Of a stretch of 64,000 nt of DNA, positions 45,261 to 53,164 are shown piece by piece. This stretch comes from a virus. The DNA lies in the IMG/VR virus record IMGVR_UViG_3300034418_006779, positions 45,079 through 109,078 of that record. One strand, 5' to 3'. The notes under the pieces are model-generated. The model was not told where the DNA came from. It saw only the letters and a list, made by a program, of their open reading frames with translations, and did not search any database. Positions within the stretch are counted from its first letter, which is position 1; each line of letters begins with the position of its first letter. Position numbers and translations under genes: made by a program.

Positions 45261-45743
45261 TTAAGCGGCTGACCGCTTAGTATTCTTTTTTTTGACCCAA
45301 CAATTGTTGTTAGGGTCGAAGGTGTGCAAAGCATTACCAATGGATGCTCTGACTGGATGGGAATCCAGCTTAGAGATTGATAATGCAATAGTTTTTGGTA
45401 TGGAAAAATTCGCCATTGTCATTTTTGTGCGGTTAATTGAAAACAGGTTAGGACTAACCCCCTCAGTGATTACCGCCATACCTTTTGCGTCGAAGAACTG
45501 GGTTCGTCGTGCATTGGGTAAGAAACCAAATTTGTGAAACTCAGAAATGAGAATCGACATTTTGGTGCTCCCGTTTGGAGTACAAAACATTTGAATCCGA
45601 TCTCTATGAAATCGAAAGTTTGCTGAGCAATTTGGGAAAATTATCTCATTCTCTCCTACAAAATGGTATTGCGGAGGCTCCTCCATTGCTTTGTCATTAT
45701 ACATAACGTGCACTGGAAAATTGTTGACTATCAAGTCAAACAT
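45261..45743 (-). CDS. Hypothetical protein, 160 residues
   Basis: Not recognised. The frame extends to 45869, but the region above 45763 is the end of the upstream gene. The ATG at 45743 (MFDLIVNNF) lies 20 bases after that stop and is preferred, with an ATG at 45803 as alternative. It is beta-rich, with many Phe, Asn and Ser residues, and ends with a basic Lys/Arg tail (CWVKKKNTKRSAA). The stop codon lies inside a hairpin, AAGCGG/CCGCTT, that may terminate transcription. Confidence 0.68.
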   Translation of the reverse strand: MFDLIVNNFPVHVMYNDKAMEEPPQYHFVGENEIIFPNCSANFRFHRDRIQMFCTPNGSTKMSILISEFHKFGFLPNARRTQFFDAKGMAVITEGVSPNLFSINRTKMTMANFSIPKTIALSISKLDSHPVRASIGNALHTFDPNNNCWVKKKNTKRSAA

Positions 45744-45762
45744 TCCGTTCGGGGCACTCACC

Positions 45763-46413
45763 TCAGAATTGAGGGTCCCCGAGATGTAATTTAGCGATAT
45801 CATCGTTTGTCCATTCGGGTTCGTCGTTGAATAATGATACGAGAGATGGTTTGTTATTCCCATTCTCAAGTATCGAGATGAATTTTCTTTGCTTCAACCT
45901 GTTCAGCTCCTCTTTAACAACTCTCTTAGGTTGAGGCAAAAGCGTATACCGAAAGAGTTCGACAAAAATATCAGATGATATTTTTTGCTGGTACTCACTT
46001 CGATCATGAATCATAGCGACATTATTAAGTACATTAATAATCGCTGCCCGCGCACTATCTGTATCTATCACAACTGTTTTATTTCTGACATTAGGAAGTT
46101 GTACACGAACGTACTCAATTTCCTTTTTTGTCAAACACATGATATCTACAGTCTTCTCATCAATTAATCGTCCTGACCCATAAACATTTCCTTCAAACAA
46201 AGCAAGGGCCGCAAAGTTGACACTTAATAAATAAGTCGCCAGCTCTTGCTTCGTTTGAACTTCCAATAAGGTCTTAATAAAAGGACTCTTTCTGATGATT
46301 CGGTATTTTTCTGGTTCCATGAAAAGATCGTAAGATCTTATGGATCCAAATGATCTCTTTACTCCTCTACGGAGAACAGGAATTTTGTGATCTACGATAA
46401 ATTTATTCGCCAT
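45763..46413 (-). CDS. Hypothetical protein, 216 residues
   Basis: Not recognised. A basic N-terminus (VLRRGVKRSFGSIRSYD) leads into a mainly helical protein of mixed charge. It overlaps the 226-residue gene upstream by 22 bases, and the two have comparable size and helical character, so they are likely coupled partners. Confidence 0.78.
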   Translation of the reverse strand: MANKFIVDHKIPVLRRGVKRSFGSIRSYDLFMEPEKYRIIRKSPFIKTLLEVQTKQELATYLLSVNFAALALFEGNVYGSGRLIDEKTVDIMCLTKKEIEYVRVQLPNVRNKTVVIDTDSARAAIINVLNNVAMIHDRSEYQQKISSDIFVELFRYTLLPQPKRVVKEELNRLKQRKFISILENGNNKPSLVSLFNDEPEWTNDDIAKLHLGDPQF

Positions 46414-47072
46414 GTCTTCTTTTTTGCTCCGCGTTGTACGGAATAGATTTGAGAAAAATAATGTTGAAATAAGCCATGTTCAATGAGATACGCAATCGCT
46501 GTAGGAGTACGCAAAATCTCATGGGGAAACAAGGTGAACTTGTCATTCACATCTCGTACCCAGGTTTCAATTGGGTTGAGTCTGAACCAGCCGTGGTTGG
46601 GGTAACGCTTCTTAAGCGCTTCCATCTCTAACCCGGCCGATTTTTCAATGTACTCGATAGCCTCTAATCTTTTGATTCCTGTCTTCAAGAGACCTTCCTC
46701 ATAAGCTAACAAACGGATGTTAGAGGCTATGTAAGAATTGTAAACTCCTAAGTAGAAGTCTATAGGCATTTTCCGAGGACTAAGCTTTACACTAATGTCT
46801 TTCGGTTCCAACGGGTATTGTTCCTCAAGAATCGTAGGATAACACTCTAAAATAGGAGTGTAAATTCCTGCTCCTTGTAGATTAAGAAAAGATCGAACAG
46901 TGCCGATAATTTTCTGGTTAAGTTCCTCGATGCTTTCAGCTTTCATGAACAAGTCATAGTGGTGAAGATCTTGGTTCTTTTCCAAAAAGTTGAACAGCAT
47001 TGCGTAAGCATTATATAAATGCTCTTGTTTGAGATCAGCCAAATGACTGAGTACGCCTTCCTTTGTGATCAT
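46392..47072 (-). CDS. Hypothetical protein, 226 residues
   Basis: A mainly helical soluble protein with no recognised family; His, Tyr and Leu are frequent in the N-terminal half. It ends in a basic tail (VQRGAKKKTWRINLS). The start at 47072 follows an A/T-rich leader and, 20-85 bases upstream, the tRNA-minihelix-like element at 47101-47144. Confidence 0.8.
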   Translation of the reverse strand: MITKEGVLSHLADLKQEHLYNAYAMLFNFLEKNQDLHHYDLFMKAESIEELNQKIIGTVRSFLNLQGAGIYTPILECYPTILEEQYPLEPKDISVKLSPRKMPIDFYLGVYNSYIASNIRLLAYEEGLLKTGIKRLEAIEYIEKSAGLEMEALKKRYPNHGWFRLNPIETWVRDVNDKFTLFPHEILRTPTAIAYLIEHGLFQHYFSQIYSVQRGAKKKTWRINLS

Positions 47073-47100
47073 TGAAAATAAATTTGTTTGTTTAAAAATG

Positions 47101-47144
47101 CTGGATGGAGAGGAATCGAACCTCTCTTAAGACCGTCCATCCAG
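47101..47144 (-). other. tRNA acceptor/T-arm minihelix-like element
   Basis: CTGGATGG (minus 47144-47137) pairs perfectly with CCATCCAG (47108-47101). Inside it, AGAGG-TTCGATT-CCTCT forms a T-arm. An 11-base bulge takes the place of the D and anticodon arms. So only the top half of a tRNA folds. It ends 28 bases before the start at 47072. It could be a tRNA remnant or a processing signal. A 21-codon frame also crosses it. Confidence 0.45.
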
Positions 47145-47282
47145 TGTCGGGCACCATGCTTCCCTATTCAGGTTAGAATCATGGCCGGGGCGGTAACTGC
47201 GTCACCACTGTCTTGCACAATAGCTCTCCTTTCGGAGGGGAATCCAAAACTTTCTGTTCCCTAGACCCGTTGCCCTTGGTTG

Positions 47283-47585
47283 TTACATTGATTGTACAAT
47301 TTTCTTTACGAATTCCTGTTGATGTGGTTGAAGGGTTTCTAAATAAGTTTCCCATTGCGATTCAGAGACTTTTGATGGATTGACTAGTCTAGCCCAATCC
47401 AAAGTATCTGCTCCCGCAAAAACTAAATCCCTTTCTTGTAACATAACAGGGTCGACCAGATAAAGATTTCCTAACAAGTGACTAAACGCAGTCATATTAT
47501 GAGGATTCTCTGCACGATCTAATGTTAGCAATCCGTTTATCAAATTAAACTTGATAAACTCTTGCTTTGAAAGAACTGCTTTCAT
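47283..47585 (-). CDS. Hypothetical protein, 100 residues
   Basis: The start at 47585 (MKAVLSKQEF) is chosen over the longer frame to 47630 because its leader (TTAAATTCAACAACC) matches the other genes. It is a helical soluble protein with no motif recognised. Confidence 0.7.
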   Translation of the reverse strand: MKAVLSKQEFIKFNLINGLLTLDRAENPHNMTAFSHLLGNLYLVDPVMLQERDLVFAGADTLDWARLVNPSKVSESQWETYLETLQPHQQEFVKKIVQSM

Positions 47586-47700
47586 GGTTGTTGAATTTAA
47601 CGTACTGTAAAAACGAATAGGGGCGATCATCGATCACGTCAGGAGATGAACCCGATAAGACACCCGTGTAGGTACCCTTCAGGTGTCTCAACCCTATTCA

Positions 47701-47774
47701 TTAAATTACCCCTAAAGGTTCCGAGGAACACACCCCTCTACCAAGATGAAAACTATGGCGAGGGCAGTAGGGGT
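47701..47774 (-). other. Candidate structured RNA, three-way junction
   Basis: ACCCCTA and TAGGGGT (near 47775-47769 and 47708-47702) close a domain with inner stems CCCTC/GAGGG and GTTCC/GGAAC, a small cloverleaf-like shape. No anticodon arm is seen. It lies between the genes with stop 47775 and start 47585. Confidence 0.35.
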
Positions 47775-48488
47775 TTAAGGCATGACATAAATTTTATGCC
47801 ACGTATCTTGTCGGAGCATCGCATATAAGGTATTTGCTTGCAAGTAATCTGCATGCATTAACCCTTGTTGCGTGATCCGATACAGGTCAATTTGTGGAGT
47901 TTCCGGTTCAACTTCAGCGAAAGCTTGAGAGATGATTCTCCCGTCGAAATCGATTTCCCGAATCTCTACTAATCGACAATGAGGATTTGAAGTACTATAC
48001 CCCATCTCTTGAGTTATAGCCTCGAATTCCCCATCAAGGTATATTTCGTAACATTCTCCTTCGAGTTCTCCGCCCCAGTTGAGATATATAAAGTTACCTC
48101 TCCTTTTGGCTTCAAGACTTGATTTATTAATAGAGAACGCTGAACAATTTTGAGCATAGATTTGACTCAAATGGAATATAGCAATGCCTGTAGGTCCTCG
48201 CATCAAAGTAACCGAGAAGGTCACAAATTGATTGGGAGCTGTAGCAAATTGAAATCTGTAAAGCTCTCGCTTTTGATTATCAATCGGTACATAGACATTG
48301 CCGAAGAACGCAGATTGGGCGACGAGCGTATCGCCTACCTGAACCTGCGCTGTATCAACCTCAACCTGTATATATTGTACAGGGAGGCCATTTACGCAAT
48401 CAGACCCCAACAGGGTGACTGACTGAATCTGTGCTGACAACGGCACCAAGGCCAAAAGCAGCATGAATAGTAGCATTAGCTTCTTCAT
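47775..48488 (-). CDS. Secreted protein with Bacteroidota-type signal peptide, 237 residues
   Basis: From the ATG at 48488, MKKLMLLFMLLLALVPLSAQ is a signal peptide with cleavage expected after A or SAQ, the form common in Bacteroidota exported proteins. The mature 215 residues are beta-rich with a few Cys residues (GSDCVNG, NPHCRLVEI), like Ig-like or fibronectin-like surface domains. A role in host-surface modification or adsorption block is possible. The longer frame to 48587 would overlap the upstream gene more deeply. Confidence 0.78.
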   Translation of the reverse strand: MKKLMLLFMLLLALVPLSAQIQSVTLLGSDCVNGLPVQYIQVEVDTAQVQVGDTLVAQSAFFGNVYVPIDNQKRELYRFQFATAPNQFVTFSVTLMRGPTGIAIFHLSQIYAQNCSAFSINKSSLEAKRRGNFIYLNWGGELEGECYEIYLDGEFEAITQEMGYSTSNPHCRLVEIREIDFDGRIISQAFAEVEPETPQIDLYRITQQGLMHADYLQANTLYAMLRQDTWHKIYVMP

Positions 48489-48705
48489 GACAGTACGTAA
48501 TGGTTTTGTTGTTATTAATATGACAGAAGATTGCATTAATGGTGGTCGCTGCTTCTTCTGCGGTAAGAAGTTTGATAGAATACCCAACGGTATCCATAAA
48601 CAATCTGCGTATCTCAGCCTTTGTCAGAGCGAGTTCATACAGAAAATGGAGCGCTACGTCTTCGACGAAACACGCAATATTATCTTTCGTTTGCTTAGTA
48701 TGCAT
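48400..48705 (-). CDS. Hypothetical protein, 101 residues
   Basis: Not recognised. The last 29 codons overlap the signal-peptide region of the next gene by 89 bases, which is unusually deep, so its 3' end should be treated with care. It starts at 48705, overlapping the upstream stop by one base. It is helical, with scattered Cys and His residues. Confidence 0.6.
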   Translation of the reverse strand: MHTKQTKDNIACFVEDVALHFLYELALTKAEIRRLFMDTVGYSIKLLTAEEAATTINAIFCHINNNKTITYCHEEANATIHAAFGLGAVVSTDSVSHPVGV

Positions 48706-49031
48706 CAGTTATCACTATAAGAAAATGGAAAAGATGAGAATAAAGTCTGCTCAAGTGGGCCGGTTGCTAACATTCCTGGAAACGTAATCCTAGGAAATAA
48801 GAAAGGTTTTGGTTTATACTCTTTAAATAACAACCGTCTTTCGTACTCCATCTCCACACAATCTTTGGTGAATTTTTGAAGTGCTGGATGCATTGCGTCT
48901 ACGCGTATACCGTATCTACGATATATAGTGTTATAATCACTGACCTCATACAACGGATTCGTAATTATCTCGTCCGCTGCCATCGGTGCGTAGACATTTA
49001 TCACTTGTATAATAAATGCTGTATTGAACAT
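48705..49031 (-). CDS. Hypothetical protein, 108 residues
   Basis: A small soluble protein, not recognised. It has hydrophobic and aromatic ends around a charged centre (CVEMEYERRLLFKEYKPKP). It overlaps the preceding membrane-protein gene's stop by one base (coupled). Confidence 0.72.
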   Translation of the reverse strand: MFNTAFIIQVINVYAPMAADEIITNPLYEVSDYNTIYRRYGIRVDAMHPALQKFTKDCVEMEYERRLLFKEYKPKPFLFPRITFPGMLATGPLEQTLFSSFPFSYSDN

Positions 49032-49222
49032 TACTCTATATAATAATCATCTTTCTCATACTTGCCCATCACTCTGATGAACCATATGAACGAAAGAATG
49101 GTAGCTCCAAGAGGCCAGCGAAGTTGAATATCAAAGATATCAAATATGCTAGCAGCCAGGAGGGCGGCACTGAAAAGGAGTGCGGCCATACTAATAAAAA
49201 ATTGAATGTCAGTTCTTTTCAT
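49031..49222 (-). CDS. Small two-helix membrane protein, 63 residues
   Basis: Hydrophobic segments at about residues 8-28 and 33-50 with a short polar turn and a charged tail (GKYEKDDYYIE) fit a small inner-membrane protein, possibly a holin-like one. The start follows the terminator at 49243-49258 and the leader TTTAACACTTAAGTC. Confidence 0.73.
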   Translation of the reverse strand: MKRTDIQFFISMAALLFSAALLAASIFDIFDIQLRWPLGATILSFIWFIRVMGKYEKDDYYIE

Positions 49223-49242
49223 GACTTAAGTGTTAAAGAGAA

Positions 49243-49258
49243 GGACCCCGAAGGGTCC
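49243..49258 (-). terminator. UUCG-loop terminator
   Basis: GGACCC-TTCG-GGGTCC, followed by TTCTCTTTAAC on the minus strand. It lies between the stop at 49285 and the start at 49222. Confidence 0.75.
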
Positions 49259-49284
49259 AACTCAACATGGCGAAAAAAGGATTC

Positions 49285-49779
49285 TTAGAAGTTGCTTGGG
49301 TCAAAAGCAACATCGCGTGCGTGAGCACGAGTGTATTTCCGGATCATCATATAGATCTCACCGAGGTTACTATAAAATTTCTCTTGCTGAGATTCTTCAG
49401 CGAGAGGACCGGGGCGATCCATACCTATGATGGTGATACGGAAGGAGAATTCCTGCTTTGTAGGCTCGGGTACTCCAGGTACAAATACAATGATCTCAAG
49501 ACCTTTGTTTGCGGCCTGGATTTCAGGGATAACAACGTCTTGCAAGAAATTGCGATATTGACTGTCATTCTCAAAAGGGTTTTCAATGAACGTCCCCTCG
49601 GGGTTCGAATCATTTCCTTTTGTCAGTCTGAGATGGTCCTTGAGGAGGACGGGTTTCTTAACTCCGAAACATGGTTTGCCTTCGAATCCAAAGCTGCCAA
49701 AGCGGCCTTTAAGGGACTCTCTGCGAATTTCGGTGTTAATAGCATTGTCTTGGTCGACGGGAATCACTTTTGATGTCAT
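49285..49779 (-). CDS. Hypothetical protein, 164 residues
   Basis: The true start is the ATG at 49779 (MTSKVIPVDQ); the frame to 49839 would begin inside a terminator hairpin. The protein is mixed alpha/beta, with a Gly/Arg/Pro stretch in the middle and a C-terminus of helical character. No family is recognised. It lies alone between two terminators. Confidence 0.75.
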   Translation of the reverse strand: MTSKVIPVDQDNAINTEIRRESLKGRFGSFGFEGKPCFGVKKPVLLKDHLRLTKGNDSNPEGTFIENPFENDSQYRNFLQDVVIPEIQAANKGLEIIVFVPGVPEPTKQEFSFRITIIGMDRPGPLAEESQQEKFYSNLGEIYMMIRKYTRAHARDVAFDPSNF

Positions 49780-49817
49780 GATTGAGAAAATTAAATTAAT
49801 TAATAATGATAAAAGAT

Positions 49818-49844
49818 ATAGGGTGGTCCGAATGACCACCCTAT
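49818..49844 (-). terminator. Intrinsic terminator
   Basis: Eleven perfect pairs (ATAGGGTGGTC/GACCACCCTAT) around a 5-base loop, followed by ATCTTTTATC on the minus strand. It ends the transglycosylase transcript. Confidence 0.85.
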
Positions 49845-49863
49845 GTAAAAAAGAACTAAAATT

Positions 49864-50757
49864 TCATTTTGAAGCAATCCCATCTACTTTCTTTTGCCGA
49901 TGTCTTTCGACGTTCAAAAGTATTTGGTGAGCATATGTTTTGAGGAACTCTATTCCGAGCTCCTCACCTCTTGTTTCAAGTTCATCCATCACATCATCAG
50001 CAGCCCAGGCTTTTGCTGAGTCCATGACTGCTAATAGTTGTTCAGGAGTCGGGCGCTTTGTTGCCGCGAATGCAGAAGGGTACTTGCGCTGAACATGGGC
50101 TTCGATGTCGAATATGGTAACTTTACCATCTCTATCTTCATCAAGGCCAATGTTCTGCTTGTATGCTTTTGACGGAGACGCATATAACACATATGTGTTA
50201 AAATCCCTCCCCCACCTCTTTACCCCAGGATGTTTTAATCGCTGAGCAGCGAAATAACTCTGAGCATTTAATGCCTTTGGGTATAGTACGGCGAGGTACG
50301 TATCTGTCAAATTTTCTAACGGTCTGTAACGTCGTTTAACAAGATCAAAATACTTATAAACATAATCCAATTGTTCTTCATGGGTCATCTCTTTAAGTCG
50401 TTTGGTCGTTGTTCCAAGTTCCTTCGCGGTCTTTGGCATCCACTGAATTAATCCAGTGGCACCACTACCTTTCAGGTTTTCTACATTCTTATCAAATTTA
50501 GACTCATTGTACATAACGGCCATAAGCCATTCTGGTTGTACATCTAAATCTGTAGCAACATCTCGTACTTTATCAGAGAAACCGTCTGTGTCTAAGACAA
50601 AGTATGAAGCCTGCTCTATCAAATAGAGTGGCTCCTCAAAGTGGGTTTTGAAACTTATGTTACCCAACCCTACAAGAAAAAGAACTGCGAGCAAGATACC
50701 AGAAACACGTCCTGTGAATCTGGTGGACACTGTTGTGTCAGTTGTTACAAGTTTCAT
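49864..50757 (-). CDS. Lytic transglycosylase (SLT, GH23-like) with membrane anchor
   Basis: One N-terminal membrane segment (residues about 19-33) is followed by an SLT domain: catalytic E85 in MAVMYNESKFD, then GSGATGLIQWMPKTA (98-112) and a Tyr-rich helix. A calcium-binding EF-hand-like loop (DEDRDGKVTIFD) lies near residues 206-217. Such enzymes cut glycan strands, for DNA entry or lysis. The last 70 residues are a charged helix. The 119-base tRNA-like element lies just upstream and ends 26 bases before the start. Confidence 0.87.
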   Translation of the reverse strand: MKLVTTDTTVSTRFTGRVSGILLAVLFLVGLGNISFKTHFEEPLYLIEQASYFVLDTDGFSDKVRDVATDLDVQPEWLMAVMYNESKFDKNVENLKGSGATGLIQWMPKTAKELGTTTKRLKEMTHEEQLDYVYKYFDLVKRRYRPLENLTDTYLAVLYPKALNAQSYFAAQRLKHPGVKRWGRDFNTYVLYASPSKAYKQNIGLDEDRDGKVTIFDIEAHVQRKYPSAFAATKRPTPEQLLAVMDSAKAWAADDVMDELETRGEELGIEFLKTYAHQILLNVERHRQKKVDGIASK

Positions 50758-50783
50758 AATAAATGAATTTTTAGTAAAAATAG

Positions 50784-50902
50784 AGCACGTGGTAGGATTC
50801 GAACCTACATCGTTCCCAACTAGGAAACTGAGAGACTATCAGCACCTAGCAACCTTACAGTCAGTTGAAGGGCGCTCTGGTTTCCGATTGAGCTACACGT
50901 GC
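50784..50902 (-). other. Oversized tRNA-like element, about 119 bases
   Basis: Acceptor GCACGTG/CACGTGC (7 perfect pairs), TA, D-arm GCTC...GAGC and T-arm GTAGG-TTCGAAT-CCTAC are all present on the minus strand. About 42 extra bases lie between the D-arm and T-arm, including a CTAGG...CCTAG hairpin. A tyrosine-like CTGTAAG loop is visible, but its stem is imperfect. A tRNA with a very long variable arm, an inserted segment, or a decayed gene are all possible. Confidence 0.5.
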
Positions 50903-50908
50903 AGAAAA

Positions 50909-50948
50909 ACCTTTATGCTAGCGAGATTCTCTGCCTAGTCATAAAGGT
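50909..50948 (-). terminator. Intrinsic terminator
   Basis: Nine perfect pairs (ACCTTTATG/CATAAAGGT) with further pairing inside (CTAG/CTAG), followed by TTTTCTG on the minus strand. It lies just 5' of the tRNA-like element. Confidence 0.75.
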
Positions 50949-50953
50949 ACAAA

Positions 50954-51019
50954 TTACGGCCAGACTATGACACTAATGCCTAGTTGGTCGACTGGTTTGG
51001 AAAAATTGGAGTGGAGCAT
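50954..51019 (-). CDS. Possible tiny protein, 21 residues
   Basis: Its ATG at 51019 overlaps the upstream stop as TAATG, and its stop at 50954 is followed within 6 bases by a strong terminator, as for a last gene in an operon. The length is too short to exclude chance. Confidence 0.3.
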   Translation of the reverse strand: MLHSNFSKPVDQLGISVIVWP

Positions 51020-51384
51020 TACGTTATGTAATGGATCTCTTCATATTCTTTATGTCTAGTAAAGAATTGACTCGCGACCGCCCATAAATAGGCATTCTCT
51101 CTGAAGTAGAGAGTTTCCTTATCCTCAGGGTATACCTGCTGATCTTTAGGAATGTCTTGCTGCAAGTAATGAGAGATCTTCAATATCATGGTGGGTGTGA
51201 ACTCAAGATGAGTTTCACTCATGAGATTCATGATTGTCCCAATTTGTTTGGGTTCTAACCACACACCATGATTCTCGTCTATCCAAATGGCATCTGCGAT
51301 TTCAATTGGATCTGTGAGAAGATGTTGCTTCTCAATCGCAAGATTTGCGATCGTTTTTACAATAAATAATGCTTGATGGTCCAT
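51019..51384 (-). CDS. Hypothetical protein, 121 residues
   Basis: The ATG at 51384 (MDHQALFIVKTI) comes one base after the upstream stop TAG and is preferred over the longer frame to 51516. It is a helical soluble protein with aromatic clusters near the C-terminus (ENAYLWAVASQFF). No family is recognised. Confidence 0.7.
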   Translation of the reverse strand: MDHQALFIVKTIANLAIEKQHLLTDPIEIADAIWIDENHGVWLEPKQIGTIMNLMSETHLEFTPTMILKISHYLQQDIPKDQQVYPEDKETLYFRENAYLWAVASQFFTRHKEYEEIHYIT

Positions 51385-51385
51385 G

Positions 51386-51661
51386 CTATACAAAGTTGAG
51401 GTTGGAGTAACGAGAGTGAATTGAGCGGGTCTGTCCATTGTCCAGAACAACGAAAGGTTTGAGATCTGGCCCAACAACCAGATTACCCCATTTGTCACCT
51501 CTTTGAGTGGCAACATTCGTCATTTTTGTACGGAAGGTCCCTTTCCCCTTCTTTCGTTTCCAAACTTTGTCTTTTGCAATTTTGTCATATTTCAACTCCA
51601 TGAGTTGGATATGAGGTACACCGTCAAGGTGTACTAATCTTACGTTTTTCGTGTCAGCCAT
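51386..51661 (-). CDS. Hypothetical basic protein, 91 residues
   Basis: Starts at the ATG at 51661 (MADTKNVRLV), overlapping the upstream stop by 8 bases (ATGGCTGA). It has a Lys/Arg-rich centre (KDKVWKRKKGKGTFRTK), suggesting nucleic-acid contact. Not recognised. Confidence 0.72.
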   Translation of the reverse strand: MADTKNVRLVHLDGVPHIQLMELKYDKIAKDKVWKRKKGKGTFRTKMTNVATQRGDKWGNLVVGPDLKPFVVLDNGQTRSIHSRYSNLNFV

Positions 51662-52154
51662 GTGATAAAAATTGTTTGATTTTATTTTTATTTCGAAATC
51701 CAAATTTTGGTACAAGAGTAATTCCCCACGCACTTGGTCCAACTTTCCAAAAGTTATCAGGACTAAAATACGTATGGTGGTATGATATACTGTCAATATC
51801 TACTGTTCCGCCAATAAAGGCAGGGTTAGCTTCAATCAATATCTTACCTTGAACACTATAAAGGTTGAAAGCACGGTATGTACCGTCTTTCTTTTTACCA
51901 AGAAAACACCAGTCATCATTCGCAAAGAAGAATACAGAAGTAAAATCTTTAAGAACTACCTGGATGTCTTTCATATATACATCTAATATGACCGTTTCCT
52001 CATACTCATCATAGATGACCATGTTGTTAGAGTCATATGCAAAGATACATAGGTTGCCATTGATTTGGATGTAGAACCAATATTGGAGTTGGTCTAATCC
52101 TTCTCGAATGAGTGTTCCCTCATCTGAGATGATAGTATTAGTTATTTTTACCAT
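51654..52154 (-). CDS. Hypothetical beta-rich protein, 166 residues
   Basis: Alternating hydrophobic and polar residues with many Phe, Tyr and Trp residues suggest an all-beta fold, possibly a small virion or immunity-like domain, but no family is recognised. It starts 7 bases after a terminator stem and is coupled to the next gene. Confidence 0.76.
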   Translation of the reverse strand: MVKITNTIISDEGTLIREGLDQLQYWFYIQINGNLCIFAYDSNNMVIYDEYEETVILDVYMKDIQVVLKDFTSVFFFANDDWCFLGKKKDGTYRAFNLYSVQGKILIEANPAFIGGTVDIDSISYHHTYFSPDNFWKVGPSAWGITLVPKFGFRNKNKIKQFLSHG

Positions 52155-52160
52155 AAGTAT

Positions 52161-52196
52161 AGTAGTGGAGACCTCCTAAGAGGCCTCCTTACTACT
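52161..52196 (-). terminator. Long terminator hairpin
   Basis: Outer AGTAGT/ACTACT and inner GGAGGCCTC/GAGGTCTCC (one G-T pair) with a TTAG loop. It separates the stop at 52202 from the start at 52154. The T run is weak. Confidence 0.6.
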
Positions 52197-52201
52197 CCAG
52201 G

Positions 52202-52807
52202 TTAAGCTGCCTTGGCCTGCTGAGATTTCTCAGCAAGAGAAGACATTTGTACTACCTTAGTCACCTTACCTTCTTCGATAGGCTTAAATCCACGTGCCTT
52301 TTGAGCAGCATAGATCTTACCCAACTCCTTGGACTTAGCCTTACGCTTTGCAGCAGTTTTGGCTTTGATCCAGGCTTTATACAAACCTTTTCTCTTCAGA
52401 CGAGCGATCTTCTCCTTCTGCACCTGCTTCATGTAAAGCTCGGAGGCAGTCGGGTAGACCTTTTCAGGCTTATAGATGTCTCGTTTCTTCACAGTACCCT
52501 CATGCTGAGTAATACCGGGCTGAAGATGTTCGCCTTCCACACGAGGATTCTTGCGTTCGCTCTGGATAAACATCCAAAGTTTCTTGCCGAATTTCTTCAG
52601 TTTCTTGGGAACATTGAGGGGGAAGCTGATCTGCTTACCAAGTTTCTTCTTCGTGAGAAGGCGAATCTCAGGCAGAGCCAGTTCGATTACCTGTGGGTAT
52701 TCTGCATCGACGTTAAGTCCTGTGATGCGTTTCCAGGATTTCTCTTTGATCTCGTTCTCCTTGGGAGCTCTAGAGATCTCAAATTTATATTTCTTAATCT
52801 TTTTCAT
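52202..52807 (-). CDS. Basic hypothetical protein, 201 residues
   Basis: The start is the ATG at 52807 (MKKIKKYKFE); the longer frame would read through the upstream tRNA. It is very rich in Lys and Arg, with three clusters (LKKFGKKLW, RLKRKGLYKAWIKAKTAAKR), like ribosomal, nucleoid or packaged DNA-binding proteins. No family is recognised. The leader TTTTTTAACACTTAAAATC matches other phage genes. Confidence 0.75.
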   Translation of the reverse strand: MKKIKKYKFEISRAPKENEIKEKSWKRITGLNVDAEYPQVIELALPEIRLLTKKKLGKQISFPLNVPKKLKKFGKKLWMFIQSERKNPRVEGEHLQPGITQHEGTVKKRDIYKPEKVYPTASELYMKQVQKEKIARLKRKGLYKAWIKAKTAAKRKAKSKELGKIYAAQKARGFKPIEEGKVTKVVQMSSLAEKSQQAKAA

Positions 52808-52843
52808 CTTGAGTATGATTTTGATTTTAAGTGTTAAAAAAGT

Positions 52844-52920
52844 AGGAATGGGGGACGGAATTGAACCGCCGACATTACGGTGTTGAGCCGTACGCACTGC
52901 CACGACTGTGCTACCCATTC
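52844..52920 (-). tRNA. tRNA-Leu (CAA)
   Basis: Acceptor GAATGGG/CCCATTC, TA, D-arm GCAC...GTGC, anticodon stem TACGG/CCGTA with loop CTCAACA (C-U-CAA-C-A, U33 present, reads UUG), and T-arm GGCGG-TTCAATT-CCGTC. One extra C lies between the T-stem and the acceptor stem. It ends 37 bases before the start at 52807. The variable loop is short, unlike most leucine tRNAs. Confidence 0.75.
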
Positions 52921-52930
52921 CAATATCTTT

Positions 52931-53085
52931 GCGGAGCCGAGGGGATTCGAACCCCTGTCATCCTAGAATTACGAAGCGCTTTGTATAAGCTACACGTATT
53001 AGCCCTGTCTAGAATCAGACTAACAAGAGGTCGAAAGACTTCATCTTCAACTAGGCTAACCGTGTAAGCCAATACGCAGGCCCCG
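52931..53085 (-). other. Oversized tRNA-like element, about 155 bases
   Basis: Acceptor CGGGGCC/GGCTCCG (one G-U pair), a D-arm-like hairpin, anticodon-position stem TTAGC/GCTAA and T-arm AGGGG-TTCGAAT-CCCCT are present, but a 50-base loop and a 40-base variable region replace the normal 7 and 5 bases. It lies between two ordinary tRNAs. It may hold insertions or be a non-tRNA structured RNA with a tRNA-like 3' end. Confidence 0.45.
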
Positions 53086-53090
53086 TATAG

Positions 53091-53164
53091 AGGCGCCTCC
53101 GGGGTTCGAACCCGGATCCTACTGGTCACCAGACCAGTGCTCTTGCCCATTGAGCTAAGGCGCC
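53091..53164 (-). tRNA. tRNA, probably Thr (GGU), unusual anticodon loop
   Basis: Acceptor GGCGCCT/AGGCGCC, TA, D-arm GCTC...GAGC and T-arm CCGGG-TTCGAAC-CCCGG are perfect. The anticodon arm is ACTGG-TCTGGTGA-CCAGT, an 8-base loop without base 26, or CTGGT-CTGGTG-ACCAG with a 6-base loop; in both GGU sits after a U. A single-base shift in the arm makes the identity uncertain. Confidence 0.72.

Noticed and set aside
47639-47665. tRNA T-arm at GGGTTCATCTCC
   Set aside because: No acceptor or D-arm partner folds, and the loop TTCATCT is a poor match; a 20-codon frame crosses it.
49267-49773. 168-codon plus-strand frame
   Set aside because: It lies opposite the clearer minus-strand gene 49285-49779, with flanking terminators matching the minus strand.
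52247-52837. 196-codon plus-strand frame
   Set aside because: It is the reverse of the Lys/Arg-rich gene at 52202; lysine codons read backwards give Phe/Leu-rich false frames.
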